From Siphonodentalium dalli (Eukaryota; Mollusca; Scaphopoda; Gadilida; Siphonodentaliidae), in NCBI GenBank assembly GCA_032622095.1, contig CP136068.1, positions 134,237,989-134,301,988 on the forward strand: 64,000 bases of DNA, written 5' to 3'. Positions 1 to 13,105 of the stretch are shown in pieces. The stretch's first letter is position 1, and each line of letters starts with the position of its first letter. The translations under genes were made by a program, and so were the position numbers. The notes below the pieces were generated by a model. That model saw only the letters and a program-made list of their open reading frames with translations, was not told the DNA's origin and did not search any database.

Positions 1-237
1 CCCATTGAGAGCGGAACTTGGCTAAATGTATCAAAAGAAGAAAGATTTTGCACCCTTTGTAATCAAGGAAAGGTGGGCGATGAACTGCATTACCTCATAT
101 AATGTAATACCTTTGACACAGAACGCGAGACTCTATTTCCAATTTTTAATAAATCACGCTATTCTTTATTGAAACTGAGAACAATTTTACAAAATTCTCG
201 ACCATCAGTCATGAAAAGAACCTGTCGTTTTCTTAAA
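1..237 (+). pseudogene. Non-LTR retrotransposon ORF2 C-terminal fragment
   Basis: Frame 1 reads from the first base of the window into a TAA at 235-237 and shows the C-terminal end of a LINE-type reverse transcriptase polyprotein. The visible zinc-knuckle-like pattern is RFCTLCNQGKVGDELHYL, a Cys-x2-Cys followed by an acidic pair and His; the final Cys comes just after an in-frame TAA at codon 34. The same Cys-Cys-His-Cys tail occurs in the fragments at 4528-5990 and 7481-7768. The in-frame stop and the cut by the window edge mean it is not functional as seen. The LINE clade cannot be told from this short tail. Confidence 0.7.
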
Positions 238-3200
238 TAAATTCAACAGACTGTTGGAACCTCTCCTGGTTAGCCAACGGGCATACCGGGCTGGCAACCT
301 GTCAATCTGCCATATCATACATTTACATTTACTAGTTTGTTAAATCCTATGCCATGCGCCGACAAGTGGGTCCCTATATAAGCGGAAAAAGCCTAATCAA
401 ATTGTCAAATTTAGCCATAGTCAATAATTTTGTCTACTCCAGCCCCCCTCCCCCAAAAGCACAAAGCAACAATAAGAATCGAGACTCCACTTATCCGCGC
501 CTGGCTAAGGATAGGTATTGTTTATTGTCATTCCGTTTTGTTTGTTTTTTTCTTTTCTTTGTACCATGTATATTGGTTGAACGATTAAACATAGCTATCT
601 TGTTCTCTCTCGATCGGGTCGGTTCTCTCTCAATTTAATCGGTTCTGTCCCGGAAATATGATGACTATTATTTGGAAGAATACGTGAAAATAACAAAGTA
701 AACGACGAATATATGGATTATGTTGATTTTAAACCACTTATGATCAATTTCCGTGAGTTACACTGCCTTCTTATATATAATTATGTGTCAACAGTAGTAA
801 CAGAATCGTTCACTCTATTGCAACGCAAAGCATGCACTTTGACACGAATGGTCAATGTGAACTGCGAAGACTGATTTTTCCCCAACAAACCAATCATAAT
901 GGTCGACTGATTCAATATGGCCGTCACCTTTGTTTTCAAAATGGCCGCCACTGTTTTTCAAAAAGTCGCATTTTTCAGCTTGTATTAAACTTATAAGAAC
1001 AACGTGACTTCCACTCCTTATTCGATAATGGCCGCCGATCATGCAGAGGGGTTCAAATAGGTGACCGATGCAATTTCTCGGTTCCTTTATATAATTAGGT
1101 CAAACAAAGGGCGCTGTGAGTTACTCTGTCAAGATGCCTTAAATATTCACCACAAACCCCATCTGATTTAAATGGACGGCGGTCAACTGAATTTGGATTC
1201 GGGGGGGGGGGGGTGTAGGGTGTGTTGTGGACACATGTTTTAATTTCATTTTGCCCACACTTGCACCTTGAGGCAGTATGAACGATACAGTGAGTCCGAG
1301 TCGATTTAGCCAGTCCGTGTACCGGTATATAGTTAATTAAGTTCTTTTTAACTCTATTTTGGGCTTTCTTGTGTAATTTGGGTTATTTATATACATGCAT
1401 CATATATAAATAGACAGCAAAGCATAAACAGGCGTATTAAAATTTCATTCGATGATATTTTGGATGGCGCGAACGAAATGAAAACTCTATTTAATGAAAT
1501 AAATACACATAAAACATGATCTATTCCCAATATGTTGGTATAGAACTCCATGACAAAACATCACAATCACCAATTAATGTACAAAGCTTATGTGCTTATT
1601 GCTTGCTTATTTTATTTGCTCAATCGTTCCTTGTGTACATATTATATAATGATATTTTTATTTAATAAAATTTGATATTTTAATTTGATTTATTTATTTC
1701 ATTATTTATTACTTTGGATCAAAATGGTTGGAAACTAAAAATTGTAATCAGATGTATCGAAAAGGAGTCAGTTACATTTTTCTAAATTAACTGTAATCGT
1801 AATTAATTACATTTAAAAGAATGTAATCAATAATCGTAATCAAGTAAATCAAAAGTAATTGTAATCGTAATTGGCATGTAATCGCCCCGTAATCGCTAGA
1901 ATTTATCACATGTCCCACCTGGAACTTTCAACCACAGACCTGCATGTATCAATTAAAGTCACTCGGTGGTTTGCGCTCCAAAATACGCATAACAATATTG
2001 GCTTAAAAAGCATTTGATTCACTTCTTGTGATAAATTGTGAACAGCTGGAAAGGGCTCTGACCACGGTATGTATTTCTCAGAGCATATGAGGCCAGTATA
2101 TATAAATATCAACATTTTGTGTATTTTGCAACAAATCTTGTACATCTTTAGAAATTACTTAGACAACATTTGAAAGCTCGAATGAGCCATGTCCGTTTAA
2201 ATTAACAGAATATCATGACAGTTGATGTGTAATTTCATTGGGTCAATTATGCGGGCGTGCATTATTGTATATGGTCCTGTACCCCACATCACGTTCAATA
2301 TGTTGTATATCTGCCACTCGAAGTGAAGGTAATGTCACTTAATCTTTTGTTATACTAGATAGCTTCACCCTGATTTCTGTATATACTGTTGGATTATGTA
2401 GATAACATCCGCTACAATCATTATCGGGTTTAAAACGTTTGTTACACGCAATTATGTGATCCCAAAGTGCAGAAATCTTTCGAATAAATATCATGTAAAG
2501 AACCGTCACAGCCGTGATAACCTTGAAATAGAACCGTAACACTCATAAGTTGTGATTAGGAGGCTAATGCTCCAAATTATCAACCCACATCGCGATATTT
2601 CCTCGGCTATTTTACAGAATAATAATACTTTATACACATGTGGTGTTCGTCTTCAGAATGCGTTTCGCAGTCGGTATGCCACCGAAAACAAAGGGATTAC
2701 GTTTATATGGCTTGATTTTCAGCGATTACGTGTTGATAATTACACGTTAACTCGCTATATCCGAGTTAACTGTTATCTAAAGTTTTCGTTAAAACGGCAC
2801 TTATGCAGCCTCTGTTCGTCCAAGAAAGTTTAATGTATTTAAGATATCTATAATTATGCGTGATTTTGTCCCGAAAATGACAATTTTGTATCATAAGGAA
2901 CCGTAACAAATCAGTCAAGAACCATCACAATACCGGCGACTTCCGATGTAACAGTTCATACACGGTGAGTCCATTATGACTGTTGTAAAAGTTATCGGGA
3001 CTTCGAATGACGTAAAAAAAAAGTTATTCTAATCAAAGCGCAGTAACTCTATTGGCAAGTGAATCAGTGAAAAATTCAGATGGAAAATAAAAATGTCATT
3101 TTATACGATGTTGTGCACAGTATGTGTTTTCTTGTACTCGTCCAGGTTTTACGCGTCGAGTTCAATATGACTTTTCACCACAACTTGGACTCGTACAAGA

Positions 3201-4527
3201 AAAACACACACATCATTGTATAATAAACTCATCCATATTCAAGGTATAATTTTGTCATATATTTGTGTAATGTATGGATATTGTATGTGACGTCTGGCCC
3301 TATGGGTGTATTATGCCATTAAACTTATCTATCTAATAATCATATTCTTCTGTTCATGTAAATAGCTCTATATGTATCATTCTCAATATTCATATGAATT
3401 CCTGAGAATAAATTATCATCGTCGCGGGGTGTGTGTGTCAGCGTGCCTCCATTCATCAGTCTTGCATCGACTTCAGATCGATTTGGTTCATTGGATTTTT
3501 ACCGGCGGAGTAATTAAACAATTAGTGTATGAATCCCGTATTTTGGTTAAATACTCCGCCGCGGTCAACACCAATGACCCCGTTGGATCTGCATATCATT
3601 CCTTATAATCACATATACTACCAGAACATTTTAATCACTGAGAACCTTAACCATTTGAACAACTTTTATAACATGCACGCCAATCAGCCCTCGACCAATG
3701 GCAGTTATCTAATGAGGTCCGGTGACCGACCTTTATTTACTGTAAAGATCTTTAAGTCGTCGTCTGTTCTATCAAACGGTCTGTCGTGGGTACAACAAGC
3801 TTATGCTTTGTATTCACGGCGCACATCTTGATTGACCAATTATGCACTCCCGTTCATTCAAACAAGTTATTTGTCCACAGAGGTGAGCATTTCTGATATG
3901 GGCTGTGATACGGTGTTTAGTCACAACGAGCAGATGCAGAGACGTAGCGATTGGAACACATGGGCGACACGTCATGCCAAATACATAAAAGTAATACCGA
4001 GTATACGTCATACTAAAATTTAGATCGGGGGGGGGGGGGGAGGTATTCGGACAAATTACATGGGCATTTACTTTGTCGGCAAACACCTGCAGTTACAATC
4101 CTGAACAGTGGCAAATTTAGTACCCCACTCACCAACACAATGAACACATGTAATCAGCGACAGACCCTTTTGCAGCGCAGACAACAACTGACCGATATGT
4201 ACAGTAACTAAAGGTCAGTAACGGACCCCATTGGATAACTTACAGTCGAAAGTGCTGCTTTTGATATAATAAATCCGGCTTGGAATGTATGGAATTAATA
4301 AATCCGATACGTATAGGAATAATGCACTGTACAGTATAATTGTAGTGTGCTCTCTAGTTAATCCACGATTGACACAAACGTAAATTGAAATGTCACGATT
4401 CGGCATAAAATGCAATTCGTTGAACAATCTGGGTGAAATACTGACCATGGGGTATTGATTAGTATTCACCGGAACATGTTTGTAAGACTGACCACACATT
4501 TGTATATATTGTATATATAGTGACATT
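238..4527. other. AT-rich stretch without a recognisable gene
   Basis: Short open frames occur on both strands but none has recognisable motifs or coding character. Visible items are a G13 run at 1201-1213, a G14 run at 4027-4040, a degenerate GTAATC-rich stretch at 1792-1897, and one copy of the short dispersed word AATGAGCCATGTCCGTT near 2180. Words such as AAATGGCCGCC occur near 940-960. Confidence 0.5.
1792..1897. repeat. Degenerate GTAATC-rich simple repeat
   Basis: GTAATC and TAATTA words recur at irregular spacing, for example GTAATCGTAATT repeated at both ends of the stretch. It has no unit boundaries or flanking duplication and looks like an old decayed simple repeat. Confidence 0.5.
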
Positions 4528-5990
4528 ACGAGTCGTGTGCGGTATAAGGGCTGTTTATCAAATTATTTCAATATAGGACAAGGAACCAGACAAGGAGGAG
4601 TAATATCGCCGTTTTGCTATCTTGTGTATATAGACGAACTATTAGAAACGCTAGCGACCACACAGATGGGACTAACAATAAACAACGTTCCGTGTGTTGC
4701 TCCTACAACAGCCGATGATATAGCATTGATATCTCTCACGAAAACAATTTAATTGACATCTGTCACCAGTACAGTATAAAATGGCGGTTTTCATTCTCTT
4801 GCACCAAGAGCATCATCGTTGTTTTTAACGAATCGAAATCTAGCTACTCGAAATCTAATAGAACTTGGCACATAGGCCCAAACGAAATACCAGAGCAAAC
4901 GGAAAGAACTCATCTGGGCATAGTACAGAACAAATTCGCAAATGGACGGACACAAGGGCACATAGTGTCTTCGAAACTTCGGAAAACGTTCTTTTCTATA
5001 GCGCGGAAAACAAACGCATCTTCACTGACACCCTCGTCACTGCGTGAGATTCTTAGAACTGTAGTTCTACCCAAGGCTTTGTATGGATGTGAGTTATTTC
5101 ATCTGGAATATGCATCGAGCCTCCCCATCATGGAAAGGTCACTCCGCACATGTGTTAAGAGTATTCAGACACTCCCAAGAAGGGCTAACACGAGGCTATC
5201 ACTTGGTCTACTTGGATTGATGCCAATAGAACAACAAATCCACATCAGAAAACTATGCTTCCTAGGTAACCTCATTCACCTACACATTCATCACCAAATT
5301 CCGCTCAAACTGTTTCTACTGAAGGCTCACCAACAACGTCTTTTTAATAGACCTACATCTGGATTCGTTCACGACATCTTCCAGCTTCTCATTCAGTATG
5401 GCATCATCCACTACCTATTCGAATTCATGGACGAAGGGACCTTTCCTCAGAAAGATGCTTGGAATAAATTAGCAAAAAAGTATGTGATGAACTCTTATTC
5501 TAACATATGGCTATCAGCAGTTACATCTGACCCGTACCTGAAAGTTCTTTCCATGACACATCGCAACCCGCTTATTCAATGGAGATTATGGGACCAATTG
5601 CAGTGTATTGGAGCCAAACACTCTGGAAAATATATGAATATGGTCCGACTGCTAAACAGAACCACATTCTTCAACAACTCTATATGTGCACTGTGCTCCG
5701 GAAAGTACGACAATGAACTAATGCACATCATGTTCTCCTGTCAGTCTTACATGTTAATGACTGCAAGGAATCAATACTGGGAATTTATTCTCAACCATTT
5801 CGGCATTCAGACATTCCTGCTAATGTTTAATCTATCTCCGGACGATTTATTTGCGTTATTTTTAGGTTCTGCACTCCACCACCTGTTAATAGTTTTACCG
5901 TCGTACCAGCTGGATCAAATAATATACTCCACAGCCACATTTCTGTTATCTGCAAGCAACTCTCTGAGAGGAAATCGTGAAGGACGCTGA
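4528..5990 (+). pseudogene. 5'-truncated LINE reverse transcriptase, frameshifted
   Basis: This is the C-terminal part of a non-LTR retrotransposon polyprotein, the enzyme that copies element RNA into DNA at a nicked target. The first frame (4528-4752) holds the RT signatures GQGTRQGGVISP and ADDIAL; the Tyr usual before ADD is replaced by Thr (TADDIAL). A single frame change near 4740 moves coding to another frame that stays open to the TGA at 5988-5990: it reads through HLGIVQNKF, then LPKALYGCELF, LPRR and LLGLMPIE. It ends with a Cys-x2-Cys...His...Cys knuckle at 5685-5741. There is no endonuclease domain; the start at about 4528 is an abrupt 5' truncation, typical of target-primed insertion. 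Reverse transcriptase identity is firm (RVT_1 type); the clade is not assigned. Confidence 0.88.
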
Positions 5991-6044
5991 CCATGACAAT
6001 GACATTCAATATCGCTCGTTTCTTGAACTTACATATAATCAGCA

Positions 6045-7135
6045 TACTCAATGACATTTATGTGTACGCATTTCTGTTTTATTTAGTAGCCATTTGCATG
6101 TGACATCATACATTTATTTGTTGATCGCTCTGCAAAACGTCAAAAGATGAAACAAAACCACCAACACATGTTTTCGTGTTCCAGATCATATCTGGTTAGT
6201 GTTCTAACTATTCTCAATAACTATATAATTGTGTGAGCCATCTTATATATTTAGATCACACGCATGAGATATTGCTAGTCTGTTTCTATGATAGTCAGTA
6301 ACGATGACTAGAAAACATATACCCCATGTCTGTTCAGTACACCATGCGTGTAAGATTCTCGAATGCATAGCACCACAGATCACACGGGTGTGCTTTATCG
6401 AATTGTTCTATAAATAAAACCAGTGTTTGAGCCATCTTATATCTATAAATCACACGCATGAGATATTGCTATTCTGGTTATATGATAGTCAGTAACGATG
6501 ACCAGGCAACATAATTATATTCCATGTCTGTTTAGCACACCACGCGTATGAGATTCTTGATTGCATAGCACCGAAAGATCATACGGGTGCGATGTATAAA
6601 ATTAATCGTTCTATGAACCCAACGTACATATGACATTTATGCGTGTTTGTTATTTCCTTTCGTTCTTGTATCGTGCACGTTTTTATATGGATTTTTTTTT
6701 ACTCTTTATTTATTTATTGTCGTGTTCTTTGTTTTTGCTTCACGTGTATTATTATTATTTATTTTTTTATTTTGTTTTCCTCACTTTAATTTATTTATAT
6801 TTTTCTCGAGTATAATATTTTAGTACACCACGCTTGTGAGATTATTAATTGCATAGCACCGAAAGATCATACGGGTGCGATATATAAAATTAATTGTTCT
6901 ATGAACCCAACGTACATTTGACATTTATGCATATTTGTTATTTCCATTCTTTTTTGTATTGTGCACGTGTTTGTTTGGATTTTTTATTTTACTCTCTATT
7001 TATTTATTGTCGTGTTCTTTGTTTTTGCTTCACATGTATTTTTTTTCTTTTCTTTTTCTCACTTTTATATATTTATATTTTTCTAGAGTATAATATTTTC
7101 GCAAATTATATTTATAGACATGTTATATGTATATC
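6045..7135 (+). repeat. Imperfect tandem repeats downstream of LINE fragment
   Basis: Blocks recur in order: GAGCCATCTTATAT at about 6235 and 6430 (period about 195), and GCATAGCACCGAAAGATC at about 6563 and 6852 (period about 288), the latter followed by ATGAACCCAACGTACAT. The word ATGACATTTATG also occurs at the start, right after the LINE stop codon. The block may be the 3' untranslated region of the LINE at 4528-5990, with repeat units of unequal length, but no poly-A or microsatellite tail proves the boundary. Confidence 0.6.
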
Positions 7136-7138
7136 GAG

Positions 7139-7163
7139 ATAGAGAGAGAGGGGAGGGAGAGAG
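7139..7163 (+). repeat. GA-rich microsatellite
   Basis: Short (GA)n tract with two GGGA interruptions. It sits just after the tandem block that follows the LINE fragment and could mark the element end, but this is not proven. Confidence 0.6.
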
Positions 7164-7480
7164 TGTGTATGTACGTGTCCTTATGCTTGTGATGTTAATC
7201 TCTTGCTCTTCATTGTTCACAAAATTTGTAAATAATGGTGTAATAATTTATAAATATTCTCTCCCAAGAAGGAGGTAATAAAGATTATCTTATAAATCGG
7301 ACGCCGTGCTTATAACGTATATTAAACAACTACCAAATCATATTGTTCAAATTCCAACAGAGTCTTTAAATAACAACACGCAGTGAGCAAATAAAGCTAA
7401 TACATTCAGGAATATGTTTCTTGAATGGTATATAAGTCATATAATATTTATTGTATATATAGTATAATATAATACTAGCG

Positions 7481-7768
7481 TCATGATAACTTTTTAAACG
7501 ACAATTTTAAGAAAATACCCACTTTGTTCAGTATTCTAATATTTAGCAGTGACACAATCTGTGGATTTTTTTTTGAGGGATTTTCCCAGTAATACTTCGT
7601 GAAAAAGATTTCTGGCAGGTAGTCAAGTTCTGCACACAAAATAACAAAATGGTACTCATGATCATCACAGACATTTTCGCCACATAACGGGCATTTCGTG
7701 TGTTTATTCCATCTGCATTGCTCCACCGCTATTCAGTGATTGGCTGTACTAAATAGCACGATACGGAT
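7481..7768 (-). pseudogene. LINE ORF2 C-terminal fragment, minus strand
   Basis: Read on the minus strand, the frame contains KCPLCGENVCDDHEYHF followed by a Cys, the Cys-Cys-His-Cys tail of a LINE reverse transcriptase polyprotein, then KYYW and a Leu/Lys-rich end before the stop. Upstream in the same frame, FSTANH and IAVEQCRW match the usual run-up to this knuckle, but a TGA at 7733-7735 interrupts it. The fragment is closer in style to the window-start fragment than to 4528-5990. It is truncated on the 5' side and inactive. Confidence 0.72.
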
Positions 7769-7939
7769 CCAGAAAACCTCAATGTACATGTAGTTTCCGA
7801 TGATCGTGAAAACTTCACCAAAAAAATTTACTATTTTTATGAGAAAAACCAGATTCATTTAATAAAATTTAGTAACGATATTGTTCTGCATTTACGCAAG
7901 CCTTGGTAAAAAGTGTTAAAACAAGATTTTTTGTTTAGG

Positions 7940-8006
7940 CCAATGCATTCTCTTATATATGCGAGGCGACCTATGGTCGACTCGCATATATAAGAGAATG
8001 CATTGG
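7940..8006. repeat. Perfect 26-bp hairpin, short MITE-like
   Basis: Arms 7940-7965 and 7981-8006 are perfect 26-bp reverse complements (core CATTCTCTTATATATGCGAG) around a 15-bp loop. Relatives with the same CAATGCATTCTCTTATATA core lie at 36417-36525 and 41648-41670, so this is a dispersed family. Confidence 0.8.
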
Positions 8007-9850
8007 CACAGGCCATAACTGTAACCATCACAATCTGGTCAATGAACCGGTTCCAATGATATCCATATTTGTATGGTGTTATTGAGACAGACCGAAGATA
8101 TTTTAGGCTGTTGAAGCTTTATTTGGGCGTTTTTGGTCGGTTTGTTGGGTAAAGGGTTAATTTAACATGATAGATCTCAGTCAGACATTGAAACACAATA
8201 ACTGATTATAAAGTGGTATCGATTAATATCGTGTGATCGCGACAATCTCAAATTACAATATAGACAACGCTGGCTTATTCAGACAAAACGCCATGTCCCT
8301 TAAATGACGCGAATTGCATTAGGTCAAGATCGCGCTAGTGGGTTGAGAGATATCTGTATTACCTCCAAGTATAGGAGAGATCGATATACATAACATATAA
8401 TTACAGTTGGATTACAGTGGGCTCCCCTGCATGGTCAGTGTTATGAACAAGTATGGAGAGGTGTTGGAAACCACGAGAGTGAAGCATATATGCACTTGAA
8501 TGTTCACTACAGCTTTTGTTGCAGGAAAATCTTATTTGTCCAATAGATATGAAAGTTAGTCGTTACAACATGCGTGGGTGTTGAGAAGATAATTACAATG
8601 GACGTGACACGGGTTGCTGAACGCCATTCCTGATCATTGTGCTGATAACGTACAGAAACTTCGCAGAATATAGTACTAGTTCCTTGACCGACACAAGCTG
8701 ACAAGTTATCATGGCCAATCAAACGACGGGGGGAAACCTGCCAATAAAGGGATTGCTCATGGTTCCAGTAAAACAAATTCAAATAAATAAATATGTTTAT
8801 TCTTATCAAACCATATACAAATACAGTAAACAGTATTTGAGAGAACATAATAAAGTGAAATACATATAATTATATACATATACATTATACATTGTACCGA
8901 CTATTTACATGTAGGTATCTCGAGGTGTGTGGTGATTTTTCGTCATTTGGCTGCATAAACACAAGATTATATTTTGAATTGACTGACATCAGTTATCGAT
9001 AGTTTATAACTGGAATTATTCCCCGTATTTTCAGCCCTCTGATTGGTGAACCTGAAGTGAACCTGTGAGTCAATTCCACAGTTGCCGAACATCAAACGCA
9101 ACCTCATGAAACTAGTATAGTTATGTTCGAAATTTAGACATAAGATCTTCTAACATCAATTTCCAGCAAATGGTATAATTCTAGGTAGCCACTATATGGT
9201 TTGTATGAATTAATTCTATGGGAAGAAAGTATGGATAATACATTTTACTATAGTAAACATTGAGACATAAGGGGATACGTCAATTTTATGTCTTTAAAAA
9301 CATAACTACTGAGAAGAACATGGAGAAATATATAAATAGGTTCTGATATTCATTATTGATAGTTCTCCAATAATGAAATTTCGCATGTGGAAACCATTAT
9401 TATGTAAACAAAACTGTTACAGTGATTTGTCAACAAACAACGCTAATCGTGTAGGAAGTTAAAATATTTTAGTCTGAATATGATTTTCAGAATATTTGTC
9501 TATGTTTTGACATTTTAAAATTCTTACCGCCAAGTCTTTAATTATTAAACTTATAGAACTAATTGGAATTAGATCAGTAATGTCACTGTAACAATAACTT
9601 TGACAGAACATTGGTTTAGATTTGAGAAATTTAATTGAGAGTTATTAAAAATGAAAATGATCAATATCGATCAATATTTACATGTACTTGTTTATGATAG
9701 ATGTTTTATAGACTTTTATAAATTTATGTTATTTCGCATGAACCCACATCGAAAGCATTGGGACCCTTTAATAACTGTCTTCTGATCGCTGCCGAATCAC
9801 TTCCCCATCCGCAGAATAGAGAAATATAGTTCCCGTATTCTTCCGTTTAT

Positions 9851-9938
9851 AATCAACTCCTTAACCACGGCAGAATTATGGGTAACATTTCAGGATTTAG
9901 TCGCAAATATGGCTTGTTGCCATTCATAAGAAAGCTCT
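9851..9938. repeat. Solo arm of the 38678-38895 MITE family
   Basis: The block from AATCAACTCCTTAACCA through GCAGAATTATGGGTAAC to GCCATTCATAAGAAAGCT matches one arm of the hairpin MITE at 38678-38895. The opposite arm is absent, so this is a half element or a decayed copy. Confidence 0.7.
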
Positions 9939-10095
9939 CACTATGTATCTCAGAAATTATGTTTGTTATAACTATAAAAACAACAGTAAATGGTAACTAC
10001 TGATTTGTGAGGATTTTGCAATATTTTCGGTAGCTCAATGGTACACGCAAGTGAGATCGGTCACTTCTATATACTAATAAATACATTAATCTATA

Positions 10096-10362
10096 TTAGT
10101 GAGGATATATTTTACAAATGTAAACCACTTTGCCGACAACGGTTACACATGTTTTGAGGGTGTTAGATATATACCAGTGGTATACATTGCGTCGCGTCAG
10201 AATTAAGTGTTCTATCTCATTATTGGCGGTAAACTGATATTTTGTTATCGTTCGATTCGGCGCGTGAATTCTTGTCAGAAATTCTCCAGATATCGTGTCT
10301 AACACATATATTCCAAATTTGAATGGGAGACTATGGAAATCTGTTCCATCTCCAAAACTCAC
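10096..10362 (-). pseudogene. WD40/beta-propeller-like coding fragment
   Basis: An 88-codon minus-strand frame has clear coding character unlike its neighbours. The segment GIYVLDTISGEFLTRI, then ITKYQF, then HLILTRRNVYHWYIS resembles beta-propeller blade strands (hydrophobic-Trp/Asp pattern of WD40 or NHL-type repeats). There is a stop (TAA) three codons upstream of the first plausible codon, no convincing pyrimidine tract before it, and no canonical donor with good consensus after it. It could be an internal exon of an unseen minus-strand gene, or a transposed or retro-derived gene scrap. Family assignment is by residue pattern only. Confidence 0.35.
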
Positions 10363-12984
10363 TCTTTCTTATGTGTTATACATTGTTCTATATATCTCGA
10401 CTTTGGACCAATGCATTGATTTCTTTTGTACCACGTGATCAATGAAATTTCAGTGCTGTACTGTTGTATCTCTAACCTTCAATAGAAAGCAATGGAAACC
10501 GACCGTGGCAGAGTGGCTGATGGGGTCGTTGTCGTAACGTTTTATACATAAATGCACAGCAGTCTCAGTCAGTGCGAGATTGAAATATTACCGCAAATAG
10601 TTGCCGCAAATAGTTGCCGCCTGCTTCAATTCGAAACTATTTCTGATAAAGGCTGTTTAAAAGGCATATTTCTTTTAGTACAAGGACGGAAATGCGATAA
10701 AATTGATCACTTGTCACATATTGATCTTAGTATTAAACATGGACCGAACAGGCACAAGAATTACTGCATTGTTCTTTGATCGATGAACGGAAGAGCATAA
10801 ACTTACAAATATGATCAACGCGTGTGCATTTATGTGAAAAGAGCTACGACAATTACCCCTGTCAGGTGACATTACGCGAGACTGGTGTGCATTTATGTTT
10901 AAAGCGTTACGACAATGACCCCGTCATCGGCAGAGTGTCAGTGAAGTGACTGGTTGGAAAGAGTACTTTCTTACATTTTGACATGTGGTGGACTTCCGCG
11001 AAATTAAGATATATACTAAGCGAACAGAGCAACATGATGCCCTTGTTAAACACATAAAATATCGATTAAAATTTCTGTAATTTCGTACCGGTTCTATTGA
11101 CATCAAATAAATTAATTAGCAAACGGTGATTCGAGAATTTCTTTAGGTACGATCTGGTCTTCCATAGTTCAAGAGTTTTAATATGTTAATTATAGTATAA
11201 ATTTTCTCGCTTGTTCATTGGTTTAAATTGACACCTCGCATTTTCATTGATTTAAATTCGCGGAAATTTCTAATTACCTTTGTTAATTTCTTCATTATAT
11301 TGATATTTTCTTCTGAAGCTACAAGTTTGAAAACTTTCCCACCCTCCCATCCAATTCAGAAAATTTATGTCTTTCCTACATTGCGGGTGGGTTGAAATAA
11401 ATCGAATGAATGTTGATGTGTACAGTGTTGTCTTGCATGTGTTTTGTCCATGCATGTCTATGTACTATTTATTAACTTGCATATTTGTCTTGAATTCCTT
11501 TATGTTCTGTTGTGAGAAGGAATTTTGTACATGTATAGTCTCAATATAAAATATCTTGCGTATAATTAAATTATTAAATTTAGAAGAATTTTATTTTCCT
11601 CGAACCCTTGGCTAATTTTAAGTTTGGAAAGTCCCACTAGAAGCAAAGAACTATATTTCAAAACGGTGTGATTTGGTTCTCCGATTATTTTATCAACACA
11701 AACGTATAATAAACGTACATGTACGACAATGTCACGACAACACGCGTGGCAGGTCAAACACGAGTTCTATTTTGCTGCGATTTTGACTTGTAGCTTGCGA
11801 AAATCGTCACCAATCTACCGCTCTGATCCTCCATTCTGCCATTAAGTTTTTAGTGCGGGAATTGTTGTCAAAGCACATAGGAAATTTTACTTTCGGGCGA
11901 TCGGTTTTCGCCATTTTTGCTGGAAAATCCGGCGCTAAATATAGAAACCACAGACCAGTACCCATCCGGTTACAGAGTCAGAAAGGAAGTATGACTGGTG
12001 CGCTTTGGTGGAGATTTGTGCACTTTATATATCCGTCAGTGTCCATGGACACTTTAGCACGTATGAAAAACAGTAAATTTAATCTAACATGTTCTATCTC
12101 CAAATGTTTTCGTGATTGCACCAAACATATCACACCTTTCGTGTCGAAACTCATCATAAAATAATATTCTTATACAAGCTGTATATCACACCCGCTGTGT
12201 ATACTATCTTCCAAAAAAACATGTGAACCGGGATGTCAACTCGTTAAACTAGATTTCCCAAAAAAATCAAAATATAGTGATAGAGCACCTTAGTTCTGTC
12301 GCGACGATAATTTGGCTTGCAATAAGTGCGAAAGCAATAAACTGACACTAAACAATATACTCCCACAGTATACATGTACATGTATAACAATACGCGGCTG
12401 TGGTATTTACTCGTTTGATTTTAATATTTTAACAGCTGTGTGTATTCACAAGATACCATCGATCATTTGACACAAACAAGAAGACACAATCGATCAAGTT
12501 GTGCGACAAATTCTATGTCAGTCTCTCGGGCATGGAAAATTGATCGCGAGTGAGAATGTATACACCCGACAACTCCCAATCAATACTGCCATTCGCGGAT
12601 TACTGGGTCGGATCGGACTAAAAAATGTTTACCACTGACAAATTCAATTTCAATCAAATTATAAACTATGGTCTCTTAAATTGTGACACTCGTGCTAACT
12701 GGTAAGTACATGTAACTACTGCTCAATTGGTCGTTATCCAATGGTTTCGGGATTATTTAATACCCATGCAAGTTCATACAAAAGTAATTGTTTTACCTAC
12801 GTTCGCTAAAATTGGCATTGTTCTACCCATGTTAAGCAAATCTCGTTTAGATGGTACATGTACATAAATTTGTGATTGTCGTTTGGTCAATGCGTTTGAT
12901 ATAGTTTGACATTTTTTCTATTTCCCTGTCTTTATTTTCTATTTTGGCGAGTCTGAATAATTTGATCGCTTCTATTTTTGTTTT

Positions 12985-13105
12985 CTTCTGCTAAACCCTC
13001 CGGAACCGGGACCACCCGCCTCAGGGACATCCCGACCCGTGGACAACCCGCCCCAGGGACAACCCAGCCCCGGCCATATTTTGGGTCCCGTTGTCCCGCT
13101 TTTCC
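12985..13105. repeat. GC-rich low-complexity patch
   Basis: GGGACAACCC / GGGACCACCC words repeat several times in an otherwise AT-rich setting, and GGGTCCCGTTGTCCCG follows. It behaves as a short degenerate minisatellite. Nothing suggests coding. Confidence 0.5.

Noticed and set aside
3116-3222. Possible inverted repeat with TGTTTTCTTGTACTCG-like arms
   Set aside because: Arms need gaps and mismatches and have no flanking duplication; too weak to list.
6630-7142. Leu/Phe/Tyr-rich frames resembling membrane proteins
   Set aside because: Generated by T-rich low complexity within the post-LINE tandem block; two near copies in repeats, no start context.
10501-10545. TGGCAGAGTGGCTGATGG resembles a tRNA A box
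   Set aside because: No B box at a suitable distance and no cloverleaf; not called a tRNA or SINE.
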